Assembly (NCBI RefSeq): GCF_963924675.1
Contig: NC_089226.1
Span: forward strand, 56,048,205-56,112,204
Direction: 5' to 3'
DNA length: 64,000 bases
From: Phocoena phocoena
Lineage: Eukaryota > Chordata > Mammalia > Artiodactyla > Phocoenidae
Within the stretch, counting starts at the first letter, position 1; each line of letters starts with the position of its first letter. The notes under the pieces were generated by a model. That model was not told the DNA's origin. It was given only the letters and a program-made list of their open reading frames with translations, and did no database searches. Positions 11,590-23,149 of the stretch are shown here, one piece after another. A program made the position numbers and the translations under genes.

Positions 11590-12045
11590 CTAAATGTCTT
11601 TCATCTTCTCTTCATCCTCAGGCCCCTGAGGGTTCAGGCTTTTGTCATCTCTCACCTGGACTGTGGCCTCCCTGTCTTCAGTCTGTTCTGTAGCTCCGTT
11701 CCCAGAGCCCAGCTGTTGTTCCCTCTCTTATCCATGGTTCTTCACCACCCCCATGGCATTCTCAATTAAATGCATTCCCAAACCCTGAAACCCTGATGCC
11801 CACCTCTCCCCACCCTCTGGTCCCACCCTGCCTCTGTGCCTTCCTGTGCCCCACACCCTAGCCCCCAGCCAACGGTGAGCTGCTCACTCATTCCTGCCCT
11901 GCATTTTCCTGCCTCTGTGCCTTTGTTCATGCCATTCTCCTCGCTGGAATGCCTTCCTTTGGTAGCTCTGCCTGTCCAAAGGGACCACACTTCAAGGGCA
12001 AGCATCAGTTACCTCTTTCAAGAAATCTCCAGGAAATCTTTACTA
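11590..12045 (+). repeat. L2 LINE 3' region
   Basis: CATCTCTCACCTGGACTGTG matches the antepenultimate part of the L2 reverse transcriptase frame. GTTCATGCCATTCTCCTCGC and AATGCCTTCCTTTGGTAGC match the following 3' region. The element is broken and has a diverged middle near 11770-11880. Confidence 0.65.
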
Positions 12046-12180
12046 ATGTTTCCTGTGGGCCAGGCTCTTTGCCGGGTCCTGAAGATACAACAGTGAGAAT
12101 GACACAGGCCCCGCCTCCAAGGGGCTCACAGTCCAACAGGGAGTCAAGAAAGATAGACACATGAACAGAGGAACAAAGGG
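12046..12180 (-). repeat. L2 LINE 3' end, opposite orientation
   Basis: TGTGGGCCAGGCTCTTTGCC, GATACAACAGTGAGAATGAC and AAGGGGCTCACAGTCCAACA are the reverse complement of the L2 tail. It abuts the plus-strand L2 directly. Confidence 0.7.
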
Positions 12181-12302
12181 ATTACAAGGGTTGGGACAAA
12201 AATATTGTTTATTTATAAATAAATATTAAATAATTTTAAAAAGAAGGTAAGGGTAGGAACATGATACATGTAGCAGAAAAATAAGTTGCCCTTTTAGGTG
12301 GT

Positions 12303-12750
12303 GTGTTAGTTTGCTAGGGCCGCTGGAACAAAGTACCACAAACTGGATGGGCTAAAACAATAGAAATATATCGTCTCTCGGTTCTGGAGGCTGGAAGTTC
12401 AAGATCAAGGTGTTGGCAAGGCTGCGTGCCCTCTGAAGGCACCGGGGAAAGATCTGTTCCAGGGCCCTCTCCTGGCTTCCCGGTAGTTCCCTGGCTTGAG
12501 AAGTACAATTGCAGTCTTCACATGAAGCTCTCACTATGTATGTGTCTCTGTGTCCAAATTTCCCGTCTTTATTAGGACACCAGTCATATTGGGTTAGGGG
12601 CCCATCCTACTCCATTATAATCTCATGTTAACAAAGTGACATCTGCATCAACCCTATTTCCAAATAAGGTCACATTCTGAGATATTGAGGGTTAGGGCTT
12701 CAACTTATGAATCTGGCTTTGTGGGGGGGACACAATTCTACCCAGAACAG
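12303..12750 (-). mobile_element. MaLR-type solo LTR (MLT1-like)
   Basis: It starts TGTTAGTTTGCTAGGGCCGC, passes GTTCTGGAGGCTGGAAGTTC and ATTAGGACACCAGTCATATT, and ends GACACAATTCTACCCAGAAC. This is the reverse complement of an MLT1-like solo LTR. No internal retroviral genes are attached. Confidence 0.85.
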
Positions 12751-13178
12751 GTGAGTAGAGGCCAGAGCCCAAAGAGGAGGGATAAGCATGGAGGAGTAGA
12801 ACTAGAGGTATTGGCTCAAGCTAAATTTGCCCATGTGATAAAGGCAGCTGGGTCAGAAGGGGAATTTGGGAGAAAGACAGAGACAGCTCATGGGGATTTA
12901 GAAAAACTGTATTGCTGTGTGGCATGCACTGCCAACTCTTCTGTGCTTCCACAAAAGCTACTTCTGCTCTGTACCCTGGAGTAGGGGAGGGGACTGCAGA
13001 TGCGTTGGCACTGCCCATAGGAGGCCAGGGCTCCTGGTAACATAGGCTAAACCTACAGCATGGAGGAGATGGGGTGCTCATGGCTGAGGGAGCCGAGTAA
13101 GGAACAGTTTAGGGCAGCATCTTCTTGAGGGAAGAACGAAATAGACATAACCAGTTGTATTTGACATCTGACTCTGCC
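12751..13178. other. Unique DNA, no feature seen
   Basis: GA-rich to mixed unique sequence with no recognisable gene or repeat. Confidence 0.4.
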
Positions 13179-13372
13179 ATATGCATTCATTTCTGATGAC
13201 ACGTTTGATTCTCATGAACACCTTATATGGTAGAATTTATTGTCCCTATTTTATGGCTGACAACACGGTGGCTCAAGAGTGTTGTGGCCTGCTACAGGAC
13301 CCACAGCAGGTGCCAACCCAAGTGGGGTTTAAACCCAGGAAGTCTGACAGCAAAGTCCAGGCTCCTTCCAGA
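13179..13372 (-). repeat. MIR SINE
   Basis: TTGATTCTCATGAACACCTT, TATTGTCCCTATTTTATGGC and GTTTAAACCCAGGAAGTCTG follow antisense MIR in order. Confidence 0.7.
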
Positions 13373-14164
13373 GCCGCTCAGGTGCACTCTGACCACAGGC
13401 TCCTCTTTAGCAACTCGGGACACCTCCTGCACACTGAGCGCCAACAAGGCACCTGTACTGAACGATTAAAGAATGTTTCTGTGCAGTCACCTCAGACGCC
13501 GTTGTTACATCCCTTGGCTCACTTCTGATTACTGGCAAAGATCACCTCCCAAGGTCAGTGTCCTACCCCATGCTTGCGCTGTGAGTCTCCACATTGGCCA
13601 CAGTTTCTTCAGCACCACCGGAGCTTGCTTGGGCAGATGACACAGCCAAGAGGTCTAAAGGCCCCTCACCTGATGGGGTGAGTGTCAGGATCAGCCTCCA
13701 GCTCCCCATCCTGCAGGTAGGTGGACGGTTCTGGGAGGTGTTCCGTAGGCTTCGCAGGGTGCTGGTGGAATGCAGTTCCATTCCCCACTGTGCAGACGGA
13801 TAGAACACACCTAGTGTTGGCTTTTCTTCCTTCCCTGTTGCACTCCCTCCACTCCCTTACTCTCGCTTCTCAGGATCACCTCCCTCTAAACTACTTACAC
13901 CAGAGCCTTGAGTCATACTCTGATTTTGGAGGAACTCAAACTGAGACAGCAGTGCTGGTGCTGGTGGGAAAGAGGAGGAGCCCTTTCCAAGGGGCCCCCT
14001 CTGAAATGGACTCGTGGCCATGTGTGAAGAAGCCAGCAACAGCTAATGGATCAGGGCCCATTGATAGGGTTTTGCTTTAGAGGCAAAGTTGGAGCGGGAG
14101 GCCTGGGCGTATCACACAGGTTAAAAGCCTGGGCTCCATTTAAGCACGGAAGAGACACACTTAG
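13373..14164. other. Unique DNA, no gene seen
   Basis: Two short stretches with CAG/GTNNGT-type borders occur near 13680-13720, but neither gives a peptide I recognise. No repeat is evident. Confidence 0.35.
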
Positions 14165-14460
14165 CTTCGTACTTCTGAAAGACCACTCTGGCTGCTGAGC
14201 GGAGGATGGATGGGAAGAAGCAAGACTGGGGTCAGGGAGACAAGTTGGGAGGCCATTGTCATAACTGAGTACAGATGATGAGGCCCAGACTAGGGGAGGG
14301 GCGATGGTCTGGAGAGAAGATCACAGGGTCCAGAGTAGTTTAGCAAGTCAAACTTCTGGAAAACCCGGATAAGGACAGGGGCTGAGGGTAGAGAGAGATG
14401 GTCAGGGGTGAGTCCAGGCTTCTGGTGCCTTTCCCTGATGGAGGGGACGTGGGGAGAGGA
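14165..14460 (-). repeat. L2 LINE, reverse-transcriptase 3' region
   Basis: GACCACTCTGGCTGCTGAGC and the following GGAGGATGGATGG / AGGGAGACAAGTTGGGAGGC words match antisense L2. This part encodes the end of the L2 reverse transcriptase in intact elements, but it is decayed here. Confidence 0.7.
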
Positions 14461-15409
14461 GTTGGGAGGGACATGTTGGGTGTTGGTGCTTGTGGGTTAG
14501 GAAGGTCTCTGGAGCATGTGGAGGTCTGTGTGTGGCACGCAGGGGAGAGGTTGGGCTTGAAGCAGATGCGGGCGTCGTCCACCTAGTGGCCTCGGTGTGT
14601 CCCTTACTCTGGGTCTGTTCCTGCTGCCCAACCAAGAGGGGTCGCCTTGGGTGACCCCTAAGGATCCTGCAGCTCAGCGGGAGGAGCCTCTGCTGCTTCT
14701 CCTCCCTTGTCACCGCACCCCCAGCCGGAGGGTAGCGGCAGGCAGGCCTGGGTTCAGGCACCACCCCCAACTCGCGGGACACTCTGCTTCTTCTAGGTGA
14801 GAGCCTGGGAGTTCCAGCCTGTCCCAGGAGGTAGGGGACATGGAGGGACCAAGTTCCAGCCCTTGGAAACCCCTGTCTCATTGTTTCCACAACAGCACCA
14901 GCCCAGAAAAAATGCAGGAGCCCCAGGGAAAGGCAGACCCTGCCCGGTCACTCTTCTGTCTCAGGTGGGTGTGGATGGGGCCGTGGGGGGCATCGCAGTA
15001 GAGATCGGGAACAAGGCAGGAAGGTGGGAGAAGGGTCCAGCTCGGTCCCAGCCAGGATTCCAGCCGGAAATTGGGCCACGCAAGGTGAGGCGCTGGGGAG
15101 AGATGACTGGAAGGATGGGCAGACTAAGGGAGCCAGCACAGTGTGGATCCTGGGTGAAAATGACAACTGCGCTGCTTTCCAGATGTTCAGGGAGGTTTTT
15201 CCCACTTCATTCTCCTCGTCTGTAGAGTGACACCTGGCTAGGTGTCTGCCACATAGAGAGCACTCAATATTTCCCTCCTGTTGTCCAGTCTCCCCCGCAG
15301 ATTTTATTCAGCAACAAGCACCCCTATCCCAAGTGCACCTGGGCGCTCCCCCTGCATCTCTAATCCTGTGAATCTCCACATTAGATTGGATGCTCTTTGA
15401 AGTATCTTG
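14461..15409. other. GC-rich unique DNA with exon-like borders but no recognised exon
   Basis: At about 14963 CTGTCTCAG precedes an open stretch that ends before GTGGGAG, and at about 15083 GCAAG precedes GTGAGG. These look like splice borders, but the peptides between them match no family I know. I do not call an exon. Confidence 0.3.
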
Positions 15410-15530
15410 GTGTGCCAGGCTTGGACTCTGAAAGCCTGGGTCAAGGTCCTGGCTCCATTCCCTACCTTAAGTAAGTCCCTTTGCACGTCTGAATCTTGAT
15501 TTTCTCACCTACTGAAAAAAGCCATCGTAA
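15410..15530 (+). repeat. MIR SINE
   Basis: GTGCCAGGCTTGGACTCTGA, AAGTCCCTTTGCACGTCTGA and GATTTTCTCACCTACTG follow the MIR plus strand. Confidence 0.6.
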
Positions 15531-16224
15531 ACATTTCATCTTTATTATTTTTACTCACACCCTTCCCCATGTGTCCTGAGACATTCCGTCAAGTAAGAGC
15601 TGTTTGCAGTCGTCCACACAAGCGTGTAAATGACTGACAACCCACTCAGAGCTCTTGCAAGGCCCTGGGAGGACAAACAGATGCATCAGTCATCAAGTTT
15701 ACAGGGTGCACCTTATTCGTATCTGCATCACTGGTACCTCGTACAATGTCTTACTCCTCACGGGCAGAGGGTAAATGTTTGCAGATTTGCTAAACTCTCG
15801 TCTGATGTACCTCTGTGTTCTGGATACCCAGATGGAACCTGGCAAACAAGGTGCTCATGTGCGTGTGATCAGTGCATGAAGGGATTATGGAATTCGGTGG
15901 GGCCCAAAGACCACGTCTGAGTGTGGGGTTCCCGGCTGGGGGCACCAGGATCTCCCCTTTCTGCATGCAAGAAGTCAACGCTTTGGCAACAGCTGCAGCC
16001 AGCTGGCACCAGGTCCCGGCAAGAGTCATTGTTTGGCCCAAACAGGAAGCTGCCAGAGGGGAAGTGTGGCCTCGCCTCAGTGAACCCCTGAAGAATGGCC
16101 CCCGAGAAACCTGGGGACGTGCTGGCGGGCACAGACCATATTGCAGCTGTGCCGTCGCCACCTCAGACCAGGCAGCGGACCTCACTTGACCTGTGGGACC
16201 TGATGCAGGAGGAAGGGCTGGGAG
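15531..16224. other. Unique DNA, no feature seen
   Basis: No exon or repeat that I can defend. Confidence 0.4.
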
Positions 16225-16315
16225 CCAGGGGCCTGGGTTCTAGTCCTGTGTGACCTTGGGCTGGTTACTTCCCCTCTCTGGACAGATCTCCTTATCTATC
16301 AACTGATGGATCCGA
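16225..16315 (+). repeat. MIR SINE fragment
   Basis: GCCTGGGTTCTAGTCCTGTG, TGACCTTGGGCTGGTTACTT and TCCTTATCTATCAACTGATG match MIR. Confidence 0.7.
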
Positions 16316-16504
16316 ACTACGCATTTCACCAAATGGATCCATGTCTGGGTGTCTCATTGGTGGTCCCTCTGGCTCCCTGTTTCCTGATGTCTTTTAGTGA
16401 AGATGAAGCCCATGGAATGACCATTTTCCACCAGGAGATGGAAAACCTGATGGTTCAGAACTAGTAAAGCATCATCTCCTCATTTCATTTCACTCCCCCA
16501 ACAA

Positions 16505-16612
16505 TTATGCCAAGAGGAGAAGGTGGGGTTCACACTCCCATCTCACAGAGGAGGACACAGAAGCTCGAGGTCAAGATTCGAACCCACACCCCTGGCCTCG
16601 GATCCCTGAGCT
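16505..16612 (-). repeat. MIR SINE fragment
   Basis: CATCTCACAGAGGAGGACAC and GGTCAAGATTCGAACCCAC are antisense MIR. Confidence 0.6.
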
Positions 16613-16784
16613 CTTGGGAAGCCTCACACCATGAGCGAGTGCGTGCACACTCAGGCTGGAGAGGGAGGTGTGCTTCCACACTGCAAGGTGGGTTCTGAGA
16701 CAGAGCCGCTGGGGGCAGGCACTGTGGAAGCCCACAGGAGCTTGCCTCGAGGCGGGCAGCTGGAGGTCTGCTCTGTGTTTATTT

Positions 16785-16870
16785 TTCTCAATTCAGGCTC
16801 TGCCACTTACCCACTGTGTGACCCAAGCAAGCCACTCCACCTTCTATGTCTCAGGGACCTCAGTGGTCAC
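16785..16870 (+). repeat. MIR SINE fragment
   Basis: CAGGCTCTGCCACTTACCCA followed by CTGTGTGACCCAAGCAAGCC is MIR core on the plus strand. Confidence 0.75.
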
Positions 16871-16969
16871 CTAGAGAGGACACCCATCCTGTTGACCCCC
16901 AGGCTGGGTGGGGATTGGATGAGCTGATGGGGAACAGAGGTTTATCATCCTGTAGACATGTTAGTCGCC

Positions 16970-17400
16970 CATCCAGCAACTACTCCCCAATTTCTTCCTT
17001 ATAGCACCGCAATTCTGCTCATTCTCTCAGCCCCCAGGTTTAGATCTCAATTAATCTAAGCCAATCAGCACATGGCATTCCCTGAGAGACTGTTATTAAT
17101 TGGAAACATGACCCAAGTTGTCCTATTCAAACCAAAAAAAAAGGACTTTAGTTCAGGGCTGGGAGAGAAGTCCTCTGTTGCACTTTCCTGCGGGACATTC
17201 ACATAGAAACGTGTAGCCTCTGTTGTCACTGGCAGCTGTCATGGGGCCACAAAGGGAGCCAGCCAAGGACAAGAGGGAAATAGAAAACCCTGTGTTCCTG
17301 ATGGTACAAGGAGCTGCCGCTGGAGCGAAGCCACCCTCTCTGGGCTTGCAGCATGAGAGCTGATATATTTCCTTGCTATATCTAGAAGCTCTGGAAGCAG
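16970..17400. repeat. Possible old LTR-type repeat
   Basis: Words such as CTAAGCCAATCAGCACATGG, AACATGACCCAAGTTGTCCT and GGCTGGGAGAGAAGTCCTCT resemble a mammalian LTR family of uncertain name. No clear ends or duplications are visible. Confidence 0.4.
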
Positions 17401-17829
17401 GGTTTTCTCTTACCTGCAGCCAGAGGCGTCTTCAGTGCCCCTCGTCATCGTGCAGGTTCTGGTGCACAGAAGGGGAATGAGCCGCCCTCCCGTGTTGGCT
17501 CGCTCTGTTATTCAGGCCCCCAGGACAGTTGCGAAACCTCTGGGCACCCAGCCGGAGCGGATGACTTGTTCACAGCTTTTTGGAAACTCTGCATTCTTTC
17601 CTCTCTCTTCCTCGAGCCAGAGACAATTCCTCCCTCCCTGCAGCTGGCCTCTGGCTTCGGCCCAGCCGCCCCACTGACATTAAGCCTATGAGATTGATGG
17701 GGCGGAGAGACAGAGAGCCTAGACCCCAAGACCCCAGCCCCGGCTGCTCTTTCTGCTTAGCCTCTGTTTTTTCCCTCCTCTCCCCTCCAGGGACCTCGGC
17801 TACTTTGCAGCCTTAGGATCAAAGAGTTT
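17401..17829. other. Unique DNA, no feature seen
   Basis: GC-rich with no recognised repeat. Confidence 0.4.
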
Positions 17830-17995
17830 TCAGAACATAAGAGCCCCTGGAGATGACCTGTTACAACCTCCTTGGTGTACAAAAATGGAAATTAGGGCCC
17901 AGATATAGGCAAGAGACTTGCTCTGGATCACAGGGCTCTGGGACTGGAACCTAGGTTCCTTGCCTCCCAGTCCAGCACTCTTTCCCATAGGCTAC
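17830..17995 (-). repeat. MIR-like fragment
   Basis: CTGGAGATGACCTGTTACAA, CAAGAGACTTGCTCTGGATC and CCCAGTCCAGCACTCTTTCC resemble the antisense of a MIR-related SINE. Confidence 0.5.
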
Positions 17996-18064
17996 AGGAA
18001 GGTTATAAATTGACATAACTTTTTCTTTTTTGAGTATCGACTGTATACCTGGCATTTCTTATCT

Positions 18065-18530
18065 TGGCCCTCCTTTCCTGTCCCTAAGGCCGCTGCTCTG
18101 ATTTGGGCTTCATGGTCTCTTGCCTGGGTATTGGTCTCACTTTAACTGTCTGTCCAGTTCCCATCTACAGTTCTGCCTTCCACACAGCAGCCAGAGGGAT
18201 TGTCCTTTACACACACCTGATCCTCATCCCCCTGCTTCACTGCATAGGACATGATCCAGGATCTGTAAGCTGGCTTACAGGGCCCCTCAGGATTGATCAC
18301 TGCCCAACCTCATCTGTCAGGTAAGACCTATATTCCCTACTACTAAACTCAGTTGATGCCTCCTCCAGGCAGCTTTCCCAGATCCCTCTGTAGTGAACAG
18401 TGCTGTATTAGAGTTTATCACGGAGCCCTTCTCAGGGTGGGAAGGTATGACCTCAGATGTCTGCTCCCTGGATGGTGAGTCCTTCCAAAGCAGAGGCCAC
18501 GTCTGCTCAGCATCCCTACCTGCTTGCACT
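18065..18530 (+). repeat. L2 LINE 3' region
   Basis: CACACAGCAGCCAGAGGGAT is the end of the L2 reverse-transcriptase region. CCTGATCCTCATCCCCCTGC, TCCTCCAGGCAGCTTTCCCA and GGATGGTGAGTCCTTCCAAA follow on toward the L2 3' end. Confidence 0.8.
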
Positions 18531-18595
18531 CTCCGCCAGACTTGACCTTGCCTGCCCTGTACTCTCCATCAGGCTTGACCTTGCCAGTGTGCGGT
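18531..18595. repeat. Imperfect two-copy tandem repeat, about 32-bp unit
   Basis: ACTCTCCGCCAGACTTGACC and ACTCTCCATCAGGCTTGACC occur about 32 bases apart and extend into CTTGCC. This is a small local duplication at the end of the L2 fragment. Confidence 0.75.
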
Positions 18596-18879
18596 TTCCT
18601 CCTATTGGTTAAAGGTATCTGTCAATAGCCTTGGGAAGGCAAGGAGCTCAAGGGCAAATGGCAGGAGATTCTGATTCCTCATCCTGAGTGAGGTCCATCC
18701 CTCCCAGCCTGGCCCATCCTGTGATCTGGCTTGGGTGTGAGTGTGTCCCTGCTTCAGAGCATAGACACTAGACACTAGCCTGGGGCTATAGGAAGTCACA
18801 GGGGCAAAACTTAGCAAAGAGTGTCCTCTGAGCACAGCCAAGAAAAGCCTTGGACTTGGAACTCAGTGTTGGGATTCTA

Positions 18880-19370
18880 GGAGCTCCACTTCCAGGAATC
18901 AAATCCTAAGGGGGAAAAATTCAGAATGTGAAAAAAAAGATGAACATGGAAGAATTTATTTAAAATAGCAAAAATCTGGAAACTATCTAGAAGTCTAGCA
19001 ATGATAGAAAGGTTAAATATATTAACATATACTCGGAGAGTGAAATATTGTACAGCCATTAAAATTATGTTTGCAAAGAGTTGTTACTAACATGGAAAAG
19101 TGTTAAGTGAAAAAGAACAGAATACAAAACCATATATGTAGTGTGATCATAAATGGAAAAAATGCATAAAGACTGGGAGGAAATAGACTGAAATGCTAAA
19201 AATGGTTGACTTGGGGTAGAAAGATTAAAATTTTTCCTTGGCTTATACTTTCTTGTGCTTTCCAAACTTTCTACTGTAAACTCATGTTCATTTTATAGTC
19301 AGAAAACTTCTACTATAAACTTCTATTCATTTTATAGACAGAAAAAATAAATTAGACAAGGGGAAAAAAA
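18880..19370 (+). mobile_element. L1 LINE 3' fragment with internal tandem duplication
   Basis: CACTTCCAGGAATCAAATCC, AATATTGTACAGCCATTAAA and AGAACAGAATACAAAACCAT follow L1 ORF2 end and 3' UTR. At about 19268-19347 a unit starting CTTCTACT and ending CATTTTATAG(T/A)CAGAAAA is present twice in tandem. Confidence 0.8.
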
Positions 19371-19374
19371 GAGA

Positions 19375-19470
19375 TCAATTCCAGTTCCGATTCTGGTGAT
19401 AATTGGACATGTGACTTTGTGCAAGTCAACCATCCTCTTCAAGACTTTTCTTCATGTTTGTTCACCTGTT
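19375..19470 (+). repeat. MIR-like fragment
   Basis: GACATGTGACTTTGTGCAAG followed by TCAACCATCCTCTTCA is MIR-like. Confidence 0.4.
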
Positions 19471-19556
19471 CCTTCTTTCATTCTAGGAATCTCTCCAAAG
19501 GACCTCATCTGTGCCAGGGACACAAATGTCACTAGGGACCCAAAAGTGAATCAGAA

Positions 19557-22547
19557 CCTAGACATATGAAAAGATACTTAACCTTGTTCATAATCAGAGA
19601 AATACCAGTTAACACTAGGCCAAGATGCCCTATCTCATTTATCAGATTGACAAACCTCAAAAGTATGACAACATACTCGGTTGGCAAGACTGTGGGAAAA
19701 GAGGTTTTCTCATACATGGTGCGGTAGGAAAACAAAATGGTGCAAGCCCTATATGGAGGGAATTTGGTAATTTCTAGAAAAATTACATATGTGTTTATTC
19801 TTTGACCTAGCAACCCCACTTCCAGGAATCTATCCCGTAGATAAACTGGCAAAAATAGGACAAGATGTATGCATAAAGCTATTGATGGAAGAAGCACCAT
19901 TTGTAATAGAAACTACTAAGATGTGCACCAATAGAGATTAGTTGGCCACACAGTATATGGCTCTGTAGCTAGAAAAGGGAATGCAGAGGCTCTCTAGATG
20001 CTGTTATGACATCATCTCCAGGGTACAATCTTAAGTAAAAAAGCAAAGTGGAATAAGTTGTATATAGTGCATTATCACTTATCAAAGAAAGTGAAGGGAA
20101 AACACACATATTTTCTTTAATTTGAGAAAATCAGTTAAAATATAAAAAATAAAAAATTTAAACTGTTATCTGTTGGAGGAGGACGGAAATAGGGTAAAGG
20201 AAGTGGAGGTAGAAGCTAGACTTCTCTGAATATACTTCATTTTGCAGATTACCTTTGGAACCAGATAAATGCTTTACACAAAAATAAAACAAAATGAAAT
20301 CAAAACAAAAGCCAAAATCAATCCCCCCCAAATCAAAAGCAAAATGAAATGAATGAATCTGTGTTTTGAGTTGATGGCTTCTCCACGCACAGTTGAAATA
20401 GTTCAAGTGATTTAGAAATGTGGTGACTTGACTGTACATCTCTAGTAGGACATATGTTCTAAGGACAAAAGAACTGAAAACAAATCATAAGGTGTTTTCA
20501 GTCATCAGATTGTTTGTAAAAGTAGTGGCATTGCTACTCTGACATTTTTCTAATATATAGAGAAAGTAGGAAACAGTGAATCAGTAATCATGTTAATGTT
20601 CGTAGGAAGCAAGATTTTCAGCATTAGTGAAAAGAGACAATAATGTAAAATCAAAGAATTTAAGTAAAAGTCTTATAGCCTTAGGTTTTATTTAAAATAT
20701 CAATATGAACTCTTGGTGTGAATTTTCTTAAGAAAAAAAGTATTTCCCAGCTCTGCACCCTGGAATAACCTAGACGTAATGACCAGCCAAATAGCACTGA
20801 GCACCCCTAACATCCAGGTTTGTGGTCTCTAAATACTACTTCTCACGTAAAGAACCAGAACTTCTTGGGTAAATAGCTGATTCCAGATCTGGGCGGAAAA
20901 TGTACAAGACAAACCTGGGCATCTTTTCATACCAGAAAGTCAGGAAGCTACTAAACACTACTTAGGGTCTGTTCCAAAGGACTCAGAAGCCAATTAAAGA
21001 GATCCCCACTGGCCAAAGTTGGGACGATTTGAGTGATAACAAGGATAATAACTGTAATAGATTAAAACGTATCAAATACATTAAAACTATGATATAATAA
21101 TGATACAAAAAAACACCAAAACCAAAACAAACAAAACTCAGTTGGCCACCTTTAGAGAATATTAGGGAACCAACTCGTTATTCTGAAAACTGATAAGTAA
21201 GAGGAAAGCATCAAGCATTTATCCTGCCTTTCCTAAGTACATTGTACCTCAGAGAAACCAGAGTTGATGAGAGAAGTTTCTCTCATAGAAGTATTCCAGC
21301 TAATAAATGAAGAAGAAAGTAAAATTAAAATATCATTGTTTTGCAAATCTCTAACAAAATAGTGGATCTAGGCAATGACCATCAAAGTCTTTCAGCAGCA
21401 CAGAGAGACAGACAATGAAATATTATGTGCCTTTTGAGGAAAAAGGACAGTAGTCTCTCCTCTTATGCATGGTTTCACTTTCCACAGCTCCAGTTACCCG
21501 CTGTCAAATATGGTCCAAAAATATTAAATGGAAAATTCCAGAAATAAACAATTCATAAATTTTAAATTGTGCACCATTCCAAGTAGCATGATGAAATCTC
21601 ACATCATCCCTGTCCATTTTGCCCGGGATATGAATCATCCAGCCCATTTGTCACTTAGCAGCCATCTGTGTTATCAGACTGACTGTCACGAGTATCACAG
21701 TACTTGTGTCCAACTAATTCTTACCTTACTTAATAATGGCCCCAAAGCTCAAGAGTAGTGATGCTGGCAATTTGGATATTCAGTTTCTGTGCCTAATTTA
21801 TAAATCAAACTTTATCATAGGTGTGTATGCATTGGAAGAAACACAGTGTACCTAGGGTTCGGTACTATCCAAGGTTTCAGGCATCCACCGGGGGTCTTGG
21901 AACTTACCCCCGTGGATAAAGGGGGACTACTGTATGTACACCTCCTATAAAGTATTCTTGCCAAAACTTTGAATCTGAATTTAATTGTCTTTAGATCTAA
22001 CTGACAATTTATAGGAAAGTCAGGGGACTGAAGAATATGTTAAACAACACTACAGGGGATGTAGTAGGAAAAGTACAGAATGTGGAAAACGACAGGGGAC
22101 AAACAACCTGGCTTATTCCACAAATAAGCAGGAGAAAAACAAGAGAAGGGGGAGAAATCTACAGATTGAAAGAGACATAAGCGACCCAACAAACAAGTGA
22201 CATGTGTAGCCCTTGTTGGATCCTGATCCTGAACAAACCAACTTCAAAAGACCATTTATGAGACAACTGGGAAATTTTAAACATGACTGGATATTTGATG
22301 ATAATGTTAAAATATTATGAAAATAGACATATGATAATGGTATTCTGGTCATGCCGTTATGGTTTAGAAATACATACTGCAATATTTATAGATAAAGGGA
22401 TTTAATATTTTGGATTCGCTCCAAATAATCCAGTGGGGGAGGTGGAGGGGGATAGAAATGAAACAGAGTGGCCTTGTACGCAGGGTTCTTTGTACTATTC
22501 TATTTTTGTGCGTGCTTGAAATTTTCCACAATAAAATGTCTTTGCTT
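19557..22547 (+). mobile_element. L1 LINE 3' half, with a Tigger inserted
   Basis: The element starts in ORF2-like sequence (AAAGATACTTAACCTTGTTC, CACTTCCAGGAATCTATCCC) and continues through a long 3' UTR with AGCTGATTCCAGATCTGGGC, AAGTTGGGACGATTTGAGTG and AAATTTTCCACAATAAAATG at its end. It is an old L1M-type copy. A Tigger transposon occupies 21448-21932. Confidence 0.85.
21448..21932 (+). mobile_element. Tigger-type DNA transposon, non-autonomous
   Basis: The left end CAGTAGTCTCTCCTCTTATG and the right end, whose reverse complement reads CAGTAGTCCCCCTTTATCC, form terminal inverted repeats. Inside are ATTAAATGGAAAATTCCAGA and ATAATGGCCCCAAAGCTCAA, typical of a pogo/Tigger family. It is about 485 bp, lacks a transposase frame, and is followed by TA at the right end. 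Confidence 0.9.
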
Positions 22548-22797
22548 CCCTTAAGGAGGTAGGGAGGAGGGCTCAGACACATCAACCAAGGAGAGCAGTT
22601 TCCTCTGAGGCAATGATGGGAGCAGATGCTGGAGTGCTGCCCCTCCCTCAGGAGTGAACAAGCAGGAATGTGCATGTAGATGGCAGAGTTCCCGTAGAGG
22701 CAGGAGCATGAACAAGTGCAAGAAACTTCCATAATCTGGGGAGGGCAAGTAATCTCTGCATTGAGGGAGCAAAGGGGCATATCAGGAGAGTGGCTAA

Positions 22798-22950
22798 GGG
22801 GAGATGGGGACAGTCATGGAGAGCCTTGAATGCCGGGCCAGGAAGCCCCGGGAGTGTTTAAGCTGGGGAGTAACATCGTGGGCTGTGTTTTAGCCATGTC
22901 ACCCAAGTAACTGGACAGATTGGAGGAAGAGACCTGAATGGGTGTGGGGA
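22798..22950 (-). repeat. L2 LINE fragment
   Basis: GTCATGGAGAGCCTTGAATG and GTTTAAGCTGGGGAGTAACA match antisense L2 (gggccttgtaggccatg ... tttaagcaggggagtgaca). Confidence 0.65.
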
Positions 22951-23149
22951 GACCCGAGCAGAGGCTGGGCAGGGGTCCTACACAGAGCCCAGGAGGCCTG
23001 AGCTGGGGCGTGGCCTGGGGGCAGATTGGAGGAGCTGTCTAGTACAGTGAGGAGGTACTTGAGCAGTTTCTGGCTTGGGCAGCTTGGTGGATGTTCGTGG
23101 GGTGGTGGGGTGGTGGAGGGACTAGGTGGATGTTGACAAATCAATATCT

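Noticed and set aside
12303..12750. Possible endogenous retrovirus with genes
   Set aside because: Only a solo MaLR-type LTR is present here, and at 50146-50615 and 61172-61585. No internal coding region lies next to any of them.
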